Part shown: piece after piece, positions 9,064 to 17,585 of the stretch
Numbering within the stretch: the stretch's first letter is position 1
How the letters are laid out: every line of letters starts with the position of its first letter
Assembly: GCA_026692885.1 (NCBI GenBank)
Contig: JAPLNJ010001179.1
Span: forward strand, 1-44,678
Length of the DNA: 44,678 nt
Direction of reading: 5' to 3'
From: Planctomycetota bacterium
Lineage (GTDB): Bacteria; Planctomycetota; Planctomycetia; Pirellulales; Pirellulaceae
Notes under the pieces: model-generated
The model's database searches: none
What the model saw: only the letters and a program-made list of their open reading frames with translations
What the model was told of the DNA's origin: nothing
Translations under genes and position numbers: made by a program

Positions 9064-9645
9064 GTGTCCCCTGCGAATCGTTGGAAGCCTAGCAAGCGAG
9101 ACGACCACCGGGAACTGCTGACATCCGTGGAAGGAAGGGTGGCTTTGGCGCTCACGCTGGCAGATTTTAATCATCTGGTCGAGGATCACGGTCCTGTTTT
9201 GTATCGGATGGCCTATCGTTTGATCGGCGATCCGCACGAGGCGGAGGACTTGGTACAGGAGACCTTTCGCTCGGCGTGGAAAAGCCGGTTCCGGTACGAG
9301 CCGGGACGTGGCGATCGCGCTTGGCTGGTGTCCATCCTGCGGCGCCGCGCCGTGGACCAATGGCGCAAGCGGCGCCCGCCTGCCCCGCTAGCTACGGAGT
9401 TCTCGCCGGAAATAGGCGTTCCGGCGGACGATCCGTTTGCCGACGAATTCACAGACGAGATCCAGGCGGCTCTGAATCGGCTGCCTGAAGAATTGCGGGA
9501 AACGCTGCTGTTGGTGGTGGTTGGGGACCTGACCCATCAAGAAGCAGCGAACCTGTTGGGGATCCCGCTGGGCACCGTGCTCTCGCGAGTCAGCCGGGCC
9601 AGGACTCGCCTGCGGTCGTTTTTGGGAGCTTGTGTCGACGCCTGA
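9064..9645 (+). CDS. ECF-type sigma-70 RNA polymerase factor (193 aa)
   Basis: Region 2 is clear (YRLIGDPHEAEDLVQETF, then GRGDRAWLVSILRRRAVDQW), as is region 4 with its helix-turn-helix (LTHQEAANLLGIPLGTVLSR). No region 3 is present, as expected for ECF factors. The GTG start at 9064 is used; a GTG at 9139, with a purine-rich AAGGAAGG directly before it, would shorten the protein by 25 residues and is also plausible. It heads the plus-strand module and lies 116 bases before a membrane-anchored VWA protein. In planctomycetes such ECF genes often sit before the regulator or client genes they control, so control of the VWA-TPR-exb operon, perhaps including itself, is inferred. Confidence 0.9.
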   Translation: MSPANRWKPSKRDDHRELLTSVEGRVALALTLADFNHLVEDHGPVLYRMAYRLIGDPHEAEDLVQETFRSAWKSRFRYEPGRGDRAWLVSILRRRAVDQWRKRRPPAPLATEFSPEIGVPADDPFADEFTDEIQAALNRLPEELRETLLLVVVGDLTHQEAANLLGIPLGTVLSRVSRARTRLRSFLGACVDA

Positions 9646-9659
9646 ACGGCCGTTTTTTG

Positions 9660-9746
9660 GTAGGTCAGGCTTTCCAGCCTGACGCTCATGTCAGGCTGGA
9701 AAGCCTGACCTACGACAGAACTGTCAGGCTGGAAAGTCTGACCTAC
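9660..9746. repeat. three 24-bp repeat units, one inverted pair plus a tandem copy
   Basis: GTAGGTCAGGCTTTCCAGCC (first 20 of the 24 bases 9660-9683) is exactly inverted at 9690-9713, and a third unit at 9723-9746 repeats the second with one change at 33-base spacing. The same unit occurs at 39580-39603. It lies between the sigma-factor gene and the VWA gene. Although the VWA frame is open through it, the encoded string is translated repeat, so the true start lies after it at 9762. Confidence 0.85.
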
Positions 9747-9761
9747 GACAGAACTGTAACG

Positions 9762-11966
9762 ATGTCCGAATGCGAATTCGATCAACGGCTGGACTCGCAA
9801 TTGCGGCAGGGGCCGACGCCCGTGGGGCTGCTGGATCGTTTGCGCGACATTGCAGCGTTGAGCGACGTGGAATTGGACTACCGGCTGCGTGACGTGTTGC
9901 TCCCAGCGGGTCTCGCGAAACGGCTTCAGCAGGTGGTGGCGGACGAGGCGTTGGATGAGTGGTTGCGGGACGTACCGCTGCCGGTGAGTGTTCTGGTGCG
10001 GGCTCGGCGGGTGACGCAGCGATCGGGTCGGTCGTGGCTGGCGCGGTGGACGCTGGCCGCTTCGTTGTTGCTGACCGTCAGCGCCGGATACTTCGGTGCG
10101 CTCGCCGGATTGCTGACAGCGCTCCGTCCGCAAGGCCCCGACGCATGGTCTGTGGTGGTCCTGGACAACGGCCCCTTGCAGCTGGTCAGCCCGCGCGAAA
10201 CCGACGTGGCGATCGTGGCTAGTCCCGGTGCGGATGACCCGCCGGCTTCTGCCGATCTTCTGGCTACCACAGAACCGGAAGTCGTCTTGCGATCCGACGG
10301 TCAAGCTCTGGCATTCGGTCCCGCCGGTCGTTTGTTCACCGAGATCCCTGTGCAGTGGGATCCGTGGAGCAATTGGCTGTTGAAACGCTGGGGCGTGCTC
10401 GGTTTTGCGCACCGCGAATCACAGCCGTTGCCGGAACTGAAGACGTTGCCGATGCTAGCTGCCCGGGGCCTGGAAGTTTCCTTGGAACGAGGCTTTGACC
10501 GGGAGTTCCTCTACAGCCGTGGTCTGAACCCGCCGGCCTTCACCGCCCTGGAAAAGCCTGCCGCCGTGATTACTCCGCCGCTGTCGTCCGACACGGGCAG
10601 TTTCGACTTGACACGCAGGCTGGTGGCTGCCGGCCGCTGGCCCGAAGCGCAGGAAGTCCGCGTGGAGGACTTCGTCGCGGCAGCGCCCTGCCGTTTCGCA
10701 CCGGCCGCACCCGGTACGCTGGCGATCCGCACCGCGGCCGGTCCTTCGTTGTTCAATCCCGTGGCAGACGGTCTGCTGCAGGTGGCCGTCACGGCAGGCC
10801 CCGCCGCGCGCCGTACGTTGCCGGCGACGTGTCTGACCGTGGCCTTGGACATTTCGGAGAGCATGGCCTGGGGCGGACGGCTGGAACTGATTCGGGGGGG
10901 GCTGGAGGCTTTCACCCAGCACCTGGGGCCGGCGGATCGCTTCTCGCTGATCCTGTTTCGGGAAGAGGCTCTGCGGGCTGTGGACGAAGCGCGCCACGAC
11001 GACGTCGAGCAGTTGCTCCGCATCTTCGACCAGTTGCAGGCTCAGGGCGCCGTGAATTTGTGCGAAGGTCTGCAACAGGCGGTGGCCGCCGCGTTGGAGG
11101 GAGCCGCTGACCGGCACCAGGCGCAACGCCTGGTGTTGGTGACCAGCAACGCGGATCTCCTGACGGAGCCGATGGTCGCCAAACTGCGGCCGATGCTTAG
11201 CGAGGCCCGCGATCAGGGGCTGGGCCTGCAGGTGCTCGACGTCAGCGGCGAAGCGGAATCAGCCACGCTGACAAACCTGATTCAGGCCGCGGGCGGTGCG
11301 GTGCGCCAAGTGCGTTCGGCGGCCGACGTGCGATGGGCGCTCGTGGAAACGCTCACGGGTGATCTGTCGCTGGCCGCGACCGCCGCGAGTCTGCAGGTGG
11401 AGTTCAATCCGAAAGCCGTGGCCGCCTATCGCCTGATCGGACACGAGGCCACGGCCTGGGGTGGACTGCTGCCCGGCGGCACGACCGCGGACTTGCACGT
11501 CGGCGAAGCCGCGGCGGTGCTCTTCGAGTTATGGCTTTATCCGCAGGGCGGCGACGATCTTGCCGTCGCCAAGTTGCAATGGCAGGATCCGCGGACGAGC
11601 ACGACGCACCACGTCGCGACGCAGCGAATCAGCCGTGTTCAATTCGCCACGACCTTCGCAGGCGCGCCGTTGTCGCTGCAGGCCGCCGCCCTGGCCGCGG
11701 AGACCGGCGAGATCTTCCGCCAAGCCTACGACTTCGAGGTGTCGCTTGCCGGGGCGTTCCGCTATCGGCCCAAACCTCGCAGCCTGCACGACGTCCTGGT
11801 CGCCGCAGACCGCGTTAGTCCTGCGCTCGCCGAACGGTCCGAGTTTCGGCGTTTTCAGGCGGTGCTTGAGCAGGCCGCTCGGCTCGCGCCGGAGCGGCGT
11901 CCCGGCGTGGCCAAAGCCGGCACGCGCGGTTGGGTCGGCGGCCGCTGGCGGGAGGCCAAGGAGTGA
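9762..11966 (+). CDS. membrane-anchored VWA-domain protein, YfbK-like (734 aa)
   Basis: The ATG at 9762 is chosen because the open frame before it is only translated 24-bp repeat. The N-terminal 85 residues contain three copies of a short motif (LDYRLRDVLLPAGLAKRL, LDEWLRDVPLPVSVLVRA). One TM helix follows at about 87-112. A von Willebrand A domain begins near residue 355 with an intact metal site, DISES, at about 363-367. The C-terminus (YDFEVSLAGAFRYRPKPRSL) matches the tail seen in YfbK-type proteins. The gene lies directly after an ECF sigma gene, so the cytoplasmic N-terminal repeats might hold the sigma factor, as an anti-sigma would; this is inference. The next gene overlaps its stop codon (GTGA), implying translational coupling. 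Confidence 0.82.
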   Translation: MSECEFDQRLDSQLRQGPTPVGLLDRLRDIAALSDVELDYRLRDVLLPAGLAKRLQQVVADEALDEWLRDVPLPVSVLVRARRVTQRSGRSWLARWTLAASLLLTVSAGYFGALAGLLTALRPQGPDAWSVVVLDNGPLQLVSPRETDVAIVASPGADDPPASADLLATTEPEVVLRSDGQALAFGPAGRLFTEIPVQWDPWSNWLLKRWGVLGFAHRESQPLPELKTLPMLAARGLEVSLERGFDREFLYSRGLNPPAFTALEKPAAVITPPLSSDTGSFDLTRRLVAAGRWPEAQEVRVEDFVAAAPCRFAPAAPGTLAIRTAAGPSLFNPVADGLLQVAVTAGPAARRTLPATCLTVALDISESMAWGGRLELIRGGLEAFTQHLGPADRFSLILFREEALRAVDEARHDDVEQLLRIFDQLQAQGAVNLCEGLQQAVAAALEGAADRHQAQRLVLVTSNADLLTEPMVAKLRPMLSEARDQGLGLQVLDVSGEAESATLTNLIQAAGGAVRQVRSAADVRWALVETLTGDLSLAATAASLQVEFNPKAVAAYRLIGHEATAWGGLLPGGTTADLHVGEAAAVLFELWLYPQGGDDLAVAKLQWQDPRTSTTHHVATQRISRVQFATTFAGAPLSLQAAALAAETGEIFRQAYDFEVSLAGAFRYRPKPRSLHDVLVAADRVSPALAERSEFRRFQAVLEQAARLAPERRPGVAKAGTRGWVGGRWREAKE

Positions 11967-14900
11967 GCTATTCCTTGGCGCATCGTTCCGTGTTCGTACG
12001 CCAAAGGCGTTGTGTCTCACAGCCCAGGGTGGCACAGCTACCCTGGGTCTATTTCTCTCCGCTGGTCTTGGTCCTCTGCGCAGGTCTGGCTTGGCAGGCC
12101 CGGCCGACAGTTGCAAAAGAGCCTGCGGCGGAGTTCCTCCAGGCGTTGCGGGACGCAGGCTACCACGACGCCGCTCTGGATTACCTGGAGCAGCTGCAGA
12201 CCAGCCGTCTGGCCCCCGCGCAGTTTCAGGAAACGCGGCTGTATGAGCTCGGTGTCACGCTGGTTCAAGCCTCACGTACCCAGCGCGATCTGGCAACTCG
12301 CGAGCAGCAGTTGGAGCAGGCTCGAACGGCCTTCGAACGATTCTTAAGTTCCCCGTCCAGCCAGGCCCTGACGCCGGCCGCGAAGCTGCAGTTGGGCAGC
12401 GTGCTCGTCGAACGCGGACGCATCAAAGTCGAGCAGGCGAAACAGCCGCGGCTGGACCAGGCGACGCTCAAGGCCGATGCGAGGAAGCTGTACGACGAGG
12501 CTTACCAGGTGTTCGTGCGTTCGCAGAAAGAACTGAGGGACAAACTGGCCAAACTGACGACGGTGGCCCCGGACAGCAAGCAGGAGTCTGAGTTGCGGGA
12601 CCGCCTTCGCGCCGATTACGTGCAGGCCCAGTTGCTGGCAGCGGCGATCAAGGAGGAGACTGCGGACACGGTGGAAAAGCATTCCGCCGACTACGAGAGT
12701 CTGTTGGTGACTGCGGCGAACGCCTACGGCCAGCTTTACGAAAAACACCGTACTCGCTTGGCTGGCTTGTATGGCCGTCTGTACCAGGCACGTTGCCAAC
12801 TCAAGCTGAATAAGATCCAGGAGTCCCTAAGCCTGCTGAGCGAATTGCTCGACCAACCCGATAGTCCCGAAGAGGTCCGGCGACTGAAGGCGGAGGCATT
12901 TGTACTGGCGGCGGAAGGCTGGGCCAAGAGCAAGCCGCCGCTATACGCCGAGGCGGTGAGTCGGTTGGGGCCGTTCCTGGAAGCCGCGCCGCGGCACGAA
13001 GCACGCCAGGAGGTCTGGGGAAAATTACGTCTCGAATTGGCCAAAGCCCAGTGGGCCGTGGCCCAGGATCTGAAACGCCGCGACCTGCAGAATGCCCAAT
13101 CCACCAAGCTGGAGCACGACGCCCGCCAACACGTCCTGGGGTTGTCCCAACAAGCCGGAGAGTGCCAGCCGGAAGCGCGGCAACTCCTGGCTAGTTGGGG
13201 CGGCCCGTCGGCCAACTCGCAGCAGAAACCCCAACTGCCGACGTTTGCCGAAGCGAAGCGTGCGGGCCTCGAAGCCTTAGAGGCCCTGCAGACGGCCCAA
13301 CTGGTGGTGAGCGCCGTCCCGGCCCGCATCGCTGCGGAGACAGACGCGGCCGTCAAGGCGGATCTGCAAACACAGCTGGACGAAGCGCAGCAGACGGTGG
13401 ACACGGCGGTCGTCGAGGCCAAACCGTATTTCCGCCGAGCCGTGACGCTGGCGGGCCGGGAGACCGATGTGCCGGTCGACGAACTGAACTCGGTTCGCTA
13501 CTTCCTGTGTTTTCTACACTACACCAGCGGCGAGTACTTCGAGGCCGCTACCTTGGGTGAATTTGTAGCCAGGCGATACCCCAGCAGCCCGCCGGCGCGG
13601 GAATGTGCTAAGATCGCCCTCGCCTCGCGCGTCAAGCTGTACAACGAGGCCAAGTCCGAGGACCGGACATTCGAAGTCGCGCGGCTGACGGAGCTGGCCG
13701 GCTACATCACCAAGCAATGGACCGGCCAGCCGGAGGCCGGCGAGGCGCTCGGCATGCTTATTCCCCTGCTGATACGGGAAGGCCAGCTCGACGTCGCCGA
13801 GAGCTATCTGCAGGCCGCCCCGCCGGATTCGCCCCAGCGGGCCGACGCCGAACTGAGGATGGGGCAGGCGCTGTGGGGCGCCTACCTGAAGGGTATGCAA
13901 GAACTGCGCCAGTGGGCAGCCGACCCCGCCGCAGTTCCGGCAGGAACAGACACGGTCGCGAAGCAGGCCGCCCTGCAGCAGTTGCGAACCCGCGCACAAG
14001 GGATTCTGGCCGAACGTGTCACGCGGATGCAGCAGTCCGGTGCGGTGAATGCGTCCGCGGCGACGGCGGCTTTGTCCCTGGCCCAAATCTATCTGGACAC
14101 CGAACAAGTCGACCGGGCCGTGACGCTGCTGGAGGATGCGACTGTGGGTCCCCTGACGCTGGTCACGCAGGGGCATGCGGCGGCGAAACGCGAGGGGTTC
14201 GCGGGTGAGACCTACAAAACCACGCTCCGCGCCTATATCTCGTCTCTGCCGGAAGCCGCCGACAGCGATGCGGTCGTGGCGAAAGCCATCCGGGTCATGG
14301 ACGCACTGCAAACCACCATCGACGCGGACAAGCTGGTCACCAGCTACGTCGGCTTGGCGCACGACCTGGAAGAGCAAGTGCAGTTGGCCACGCCGGAACG
14401 TAAGAAGTCCTTGTCCCGAGGGTTCGAGGCGTTCCTGATCCGCATCCGCTCTGGCGCCACCGACTTTAGCGTCCTGAACTGGGTCGCCGAGACCTTCGTC
14501 AGCCTGGGAAGTAGCTTCTACGACGCGGACCAGAAGCTGACTGCGGAGGCAAAGCAGTACTACGACGAGGCTGCCGACACCTACGAGACGATCCTGAAAA
14601 AGGTTCCGCCGGACGGTCCTGAACAGAAAGTCCAGGTGCTGTTACACCACGCGCTGACCCAACGGCGCTTGCACAATTTCTTGGAAGCCAAGAGAATCTA
14701 CCTGGAGTTGCTGCGGGAGAACGCCGCGCTGCGCAACGTCCAGATGGATGCCGCCCGGATGTATCAGGAGTGGGCCGCCTTCCCGGACAAAAGCCCGCTG
14801 TACGAGCGAGCCATTCGCGGCGCCGAACCCGAGGCCAAGACAGGCACGAACGTGATTTGGGGCTGGGCGTACCTGGCCAATGTGGCCGCCCGGCAGCCAA

Positions 14901-15115
14901 AATCCAGGGAGACTTTCCACGAGGCGCGGTACAATCTGGCGCTGTGTCGCTACCAGTGGGGCCTGGCCCAGAAGACCAAGACCGAACGGGACGTGTTGTT
15001 TGAGAAGGCAAAGCAGGATATCTTGCGCACTCGGGAACTGTACGGGACAGGACCTGAATGGGAATCTTGGAAGCCGCGTTACGACGCGTTGATGAAGAGA
15101 ATTCAAGAGGACTAA
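11963..15115 (+). CDS. large exported tetratricopeptide-repeat protein (1050 aa)
   Basis: The GTG at 11963 overlaps the TGA of the VWA gene and is preceded by GGAGG and AAGGAG, so it is preferred to starts inside the upstream gene. A hydrophobic segment at about residues 28-48 (YFSPLVLVLCAGLAW) acts as a signal peptide or anchor. The rest is continuous helix pairs of TPR type, rich in Ala, Leu, Gln and Glu, to the C-terminus. It is paralogous to the minus-strand TPR protein, most clearly at the N-terminus (EFLQALRDAGYHDAALDYL). It probably acts as an envelope scaffold for the VWA and ExbB/ExbD proteins encoded beside it. No enzymatic motif is seen. Confidence 0.82.
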   Translation: MSYSLAHRSVFVRQRRCVSQPRVAQLPWVYFSPLVLVLCAGLAWQARPTVAKEPAAEFLQALRDAGYHDAALDYLEQLQTSRLAPAQFQETRLYELGVTLVQASRTQRDLATREQQLEQARTAFERFLSSPSSQALTPAAKLQLGSVLVERGRIKVEQAKQPRLDQATLKADARKLYDEAYQVFVRSQKELRDKLAKLTTVAPDSKQESELRDRLRADYVQAQLLAAAIKEETADTVEKHSADYESLLVTAANAYGQLYEKHRTRLAGLYGRLYQARCQLKLNKIQESLSLLSELLDQPDSPEEVRRLKAEAFVLAAEGWAKSKPPLYAEAVSRLGPFLEAAPRHEARQEVWGKLRLELAKAQWAVAQDLKRRDLQNAQSTKLEHDARQHVLGLSQQAGECQPEARQLLASWGGPSANSQQKPQLPTFAEAKRAGLEALEALQTAQLVVSAVPARIAAETDAAVKADLQTQLDEAQQTVDTAVVEAKPYFRRAVTLAGRETDVPVDELNSVRYFLCFLHYTSGEYFEAATLGEFVARRYPSSPPARECAKIALASRVKLYNEAKSEDRTFEVARLTELAGYITKQWTGQPEAGEALGMLIPLLIREGQLDVAESYLQAAPPDSPQRADAELRMGQALWGAYLKGMQELRQWAADPAAVPAGTDTVAKQAALQQLRTRAQGILAERVTRMQQSGAVNASAATAALSLAQIYLDTEQVDRAVTLLEDATVGPLTLVTQGHAAAKREGFAGETYKTTLRAYISSLPEAADSDAVVAKAIRVMDALQTTIDADKLVTSYVGLAHDLEEQVQLATPERKKSLSRGFEAFLIRIRSGATDFSVLNWVAETFVSLGSSFYDADQKLTAEAKQYYDEAADTYETILKKVPPDGPEQKVQVLLHHALTQRRLHNFLEAKRIYLELLRENAALRNVQMDAARMYQEWAAFPDKSPLYERAIRGAEPEAKTGTNVIWGWAYLANVAARQPKSRETFHEARYNLALCRYQWGLAQKTKTERDVLFEKAKQDILRTRELYGTGPEWESWKPRYDALMKRIQED

Positions 15116-15140
15116 CCTGATTACGAAGGAGTTACGTCAC

Positions 15141-16178
15141 ATGCCTCGCCCCCTCACGATCTTCGCGCTGCTTTGGGCGGCCTGCCTAGCGCCGTCGCTC
15201 GCACGAGCGCAGAATGATCAGATCTTCGGAGCCAAGGGCACACCCACCCGCGGCTCGATCACGTCGATCACTCCCAATCAGGTCCTGATCAACGTCAGCG
15301 GCGTGCCACGGACGTTCGAGGTCAAAGATATCGTGAGAGTCACTTTTGGCGACGATCCGGATGCGCTGCCAAGAGCCCGCGAGAAAGTGCTCGCTGGCGA
15401 ATGGGAGGATGCCTTGGCGTCCTTGGCGAAAATCGATGCCTCCAAAGTGACCTCCGACGGGGTCAAGCAAGACTTGGACTTCTACCTAGCCTTGTGCACC
15501 GCCAAACTGGCTCTGGGTGAAAAGGCCGAGAAGCCGAAAGCGGCTTCGATGCTGTTCAAGTTCAAGAAGGAGAACCCGAATTCGTATCACTTCTACGAGG
15601 CAGCGCAGGTCCTTGGAGACCTGTCGGTGGCCCTGGGCAAGTTCGATATGGCGAGCGGGTTTTATAGCGAGTTGGCCAAAGCGCCGTGGCCCGAGTACCA
15701 ACTGAAGGCGACAATCTTGGAGTCGCACTCGTTGATGGCGGCCGGGAAGTACCCCGAGGCCTTGGCCAAGTTTGAACAGGTCATCAGCACCGGCGCGGCC
15801 ACCAACGAAGGCAACGAGCAGCGGTTGTTCGCGACCATCGGCAAGGCGGAGTGTTTGGCGGCTAGCGGACAATCGGCGATCGGAATCAAGCTGCTGGAAG
15901 AGATCATTGAGAAGCAGGATTCGAGTGATGGCAAGCTGTTCGGCCGCGCGTACAACGCTCTCGGTGCCTGTTACGCGAAGTCGGGCAAGCCGAAAGAGGC
16001 GGTGCTGGCGTATCTGCACACGGACTTGCTGTTCAATTCGGAGTCCGAGACGCATGCCGAATCGCTGTACCGGCTGTCCAAGCTGTGGGGAGACATCAAT
16101 CAACCGGACCGCGTCAAACGGGCTCGTGAATCCCTGCAGAGCAATTACCCGGACAGCCGTTGGGCCGCCCGGAAGTAA
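15141..16178 (+). CDS. exported TPR protein (345 aa)
   Basis: The ATG follows a good AAGGAG. A signal peptide is clear (MPRPLTIFALLWAACLAPSL, cleavage near ARA-QN). About 60 residues of beta-rich sequence follow (GSITSITPNQVLINVSGVP), resembling a small barrel, then TPR-like helix pairs (LAGEWEDALASLAKI, FDMASGFYSELAKAPW, AYNALGACYAKSGKPKEAV). The end, PDSRWAARK, is typical of YbgF/CpoB-like and outer-membrane assembly TPR proteins. CpoB itself works with the Tol motor, so a comparable role beside exbB-exbD is reasonable but inferred. It lies 25 bases after the large TPR gene. Confidence 0.82.
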   Translation: MPRPLTIFALLWAACLAPSLARAQNDQIFGAKGTPTRGSITSITPNQVLINVSGVPRTFEVKDIVRVTFGDDPDALPRAREKVLAGEWEDALASLAKIDASKVTSDGVKQDLDFYLALCTAKLALGEKAEKPKAASMLFKFKKENPNSYHFYEAAQVLGDLSVALGKFDMASGFYSELAKAPWPEYQLKATILESHSLMAAGKYPEALAKFEQVISTGAATNEGNEQRLFATIGKAECLAASGQSAIGIKLLEEIIEKQDSSDGKLFGRAYNALGACYAKSGKPKEAVLAYLHTDLLFNSESETHAESLYRLSKLWGDINQPDRVKRARESLQSNYPDSRWAARK

Positions 16179-16201
16179 GGGCCAAGGCTCGGCCGAGAAA
16201 T

Positions 16202-16265
16202 AACTCCCTCGCCCCGGTACTTCGGGGAGAGGGTTGGGGTGAGGGGCGGCAAGACAAATGCCGAA
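16202..16265. repeat. interspersed repeat shared with 6494-6551
   Basis: Contains CCCTCGCCCCGGTACTTC, followed by a G-rich stretch and CAAATGCCGAA. It is the inverted counterpart of the copy at 6494-6551 and sits in the gap before the exbB start, where it would be in the mRNA leader. No terminator-like T-run is present. Confidence 0.6.
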
Positions 16266-16306
16266 ATTGTTTATCAGCCGTTCCCAAGTTTAACTGAGGA
16301 GCAAGC

Positions 16307-17110
16307 ATGCGGCAGCCTACTGGGGATCTCATCCGTGCTGGCCTGTTCTGTGCGTTGGCACTGCTGACGACGGCCGGGACCTGGAGCCTGCAGGCCGGGG
16401 CTAGTCCAGCCGCGGCGCAAGATCAGAACGGTGCGCCGGCCGCGGGCAAGGCGGCGACCGCCGAGGAAATGCCGGGCGAGAAGAACCTGCTTGTCTGGAC
16501 CTACCAGTCGCTGGGCAAAATGTACACGGCGATTTTCCTGGCCTTCTCGTTTTCCGCCGTCGCACTGGTGGTCATGAATCTGTTGAAGGCCCGCCGCGAT
16601 AGTATATGTCCCGAGCATTTGGTCGAGGTGTTCGGGGAGCACTTGGAAGCGAAGCGGTATCAGGAAGCGTATGACGTCGCCAAAGCGGACGAGTCGGTAT
16701 TGGGCCAAGTGCTGGCCGCTGGGATGGCCAAAGTTCCCCAGGGCTATGACAAAGCGATTGCAGCCATGCAGGAAGTCGGCGAAGACGAAAACATGAAGAT
16801 CGAACATCAGCTCAGCTACTTGGGCTTGCTGGGCACGGTGTCGCCCATGGTGGGACTGTTCGGGACGGTGCATGGCATGATCATGTCGTTCGAGGTCATC
16901 GCATCCAGCAACACGACGCCCAAGCCGTCGAGGTTGGCCGAAGGGGTCTCGGTGGCCTTGTTCACCACGATCGTCGGGCTGGCGATCGCGATTCCAGTGA
17001 TCGGAGCCTTTCAGTTCTTCAAGAATCGGTTCACGCGATTGATGTTTGAAGTGGGCGTGTACAGCGGAGACTTGATGAGCCATTTCGAGCCGCGGAAGCC
17101 GCAGGATTAG
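16307..17110 (+). CDS. ExbB/TolQ/MotA-family proton-channel protein (267 aa)
   Basis: GAGGAG lies just before the ATG. An N-terminal hydrophobic segment (about residues 10-28) is probably a signal peptide. It is followed by an Ala/Gly-rich linker and three TM helices at about 72-92, 170-195 and 218-240. Core family sequence is visible in YLGLLGTVSPMVGLFGTVHG and VALFTTIVGLAIAIPVIGAF. The arrangement is the same as in the exbB at 7606-8439, but the sequences differ clearly, so this is a second, distinct motor. The exbD partner begins 10 bases after it. Confidence 0.9.
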   Translation: MRQPTGDLIRAGLFCALALLTTAGTWSLQAGASPAAAQDQNGAPAAGKAATAEEMPGEKNLLVWTYQSLGKMYTAIFLAFSFSAVALVVMNLLKARRDSICPEHLVEVFGEHLEAKRYQEAYDVAKADESVLGQVLAAGMAKVPQGYDKAIAAMQEVGEDENMKIEHQLSYLGLLGTVSPMVGLFGTVHGMIMSFEVIASSNTTPKPSRLAEGVSVALFTTIVGLAIAIPVIGAFQFFKNRFTRLMFEVGVYSGDLMSHFEPRKPQD

Positions 17111-17120
17111 GAACACATCT

Positions 17121-17564
17121 ATGCGGTTCCGCAAATTCGCCTGCTCGGCGGAGCTCGATTGGACGCCGATGATCGACATCACTTTCCAGTTGATGTCGTT
17201 CTTCATGTTCGTACTCAATTTCTCGGACGCCGAGCAAAATGAGTTGATCCAGCTGCCCGAGAGCGAACTGGCCAAACCCAGCGAAACCGTGCTGGAGTAC
17301 CCCATCACACTGCACCTGACCCGGGAAGGTGGGGTGCTCATGAGCGGTCAATTGCAGCCGATCAGTATCGAAGGCATCCGACCGTATCTGCTTCGCGAGG
17401 CCAACGTCCTGGAGCTTCAGCACCAACCCATCTCGACCGCCACGGTCGTCATCCGCGCGCACAAGGATGTAGCGGCCGGCAAGGTCCAGAACTTGATCCA
17501 GGAGTGTCAGCGGACCCGGTTCGAGAAGTTCGTCCTTCGCGCTCAAGAACGGGTGGGCCCGTAA
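17121..17564 (+). CDS. ExbD/TolR-family proton-channel subunit (147 aa)
   Basis: The N-terminus contains the family segment AELDWTPMIDITFQLMSFFM with the proton-binding Asp, one TM helix, then a periplasmic domain of about 100 residues (STATVVIRAHKDVAAGKVQN). Length is normal for the family. It is the last intact gene of the plus-strand module and is the partner of the preceding exbB. Only one exbD is present here, against two in the minus-strand module. Confidence 0.9.
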   Translation: MRFRKFACSAELDWTPMIDITFQLMSFFMFVLNFSDAEQNELIQLPESELAKPSETVLEYPITLHLTREGGVLMSGQLQPISIEGIRPYLLREANVLELQHQPISTATVVIRAHKDVAAGKVQNLIQECQRTRFEKFVLRAQERVGP

Positions 17565-17585
17565 TTCGAGTCAGAGGACAAATCC

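Noticed and set aside
8646..9155. 169-codon reverse-strand open frame in the divergent region
   Set aside because: Most of it is the translated dispersed repeat at 8670-8830; no family features and it overlaps the sigma-factor gene start.
9660..9746. CRISPR array in the repeat block before the VWA gene
   Set aside because: Only three units, one inverted, with spacing of 6-9 bases and no cas genes nearby.
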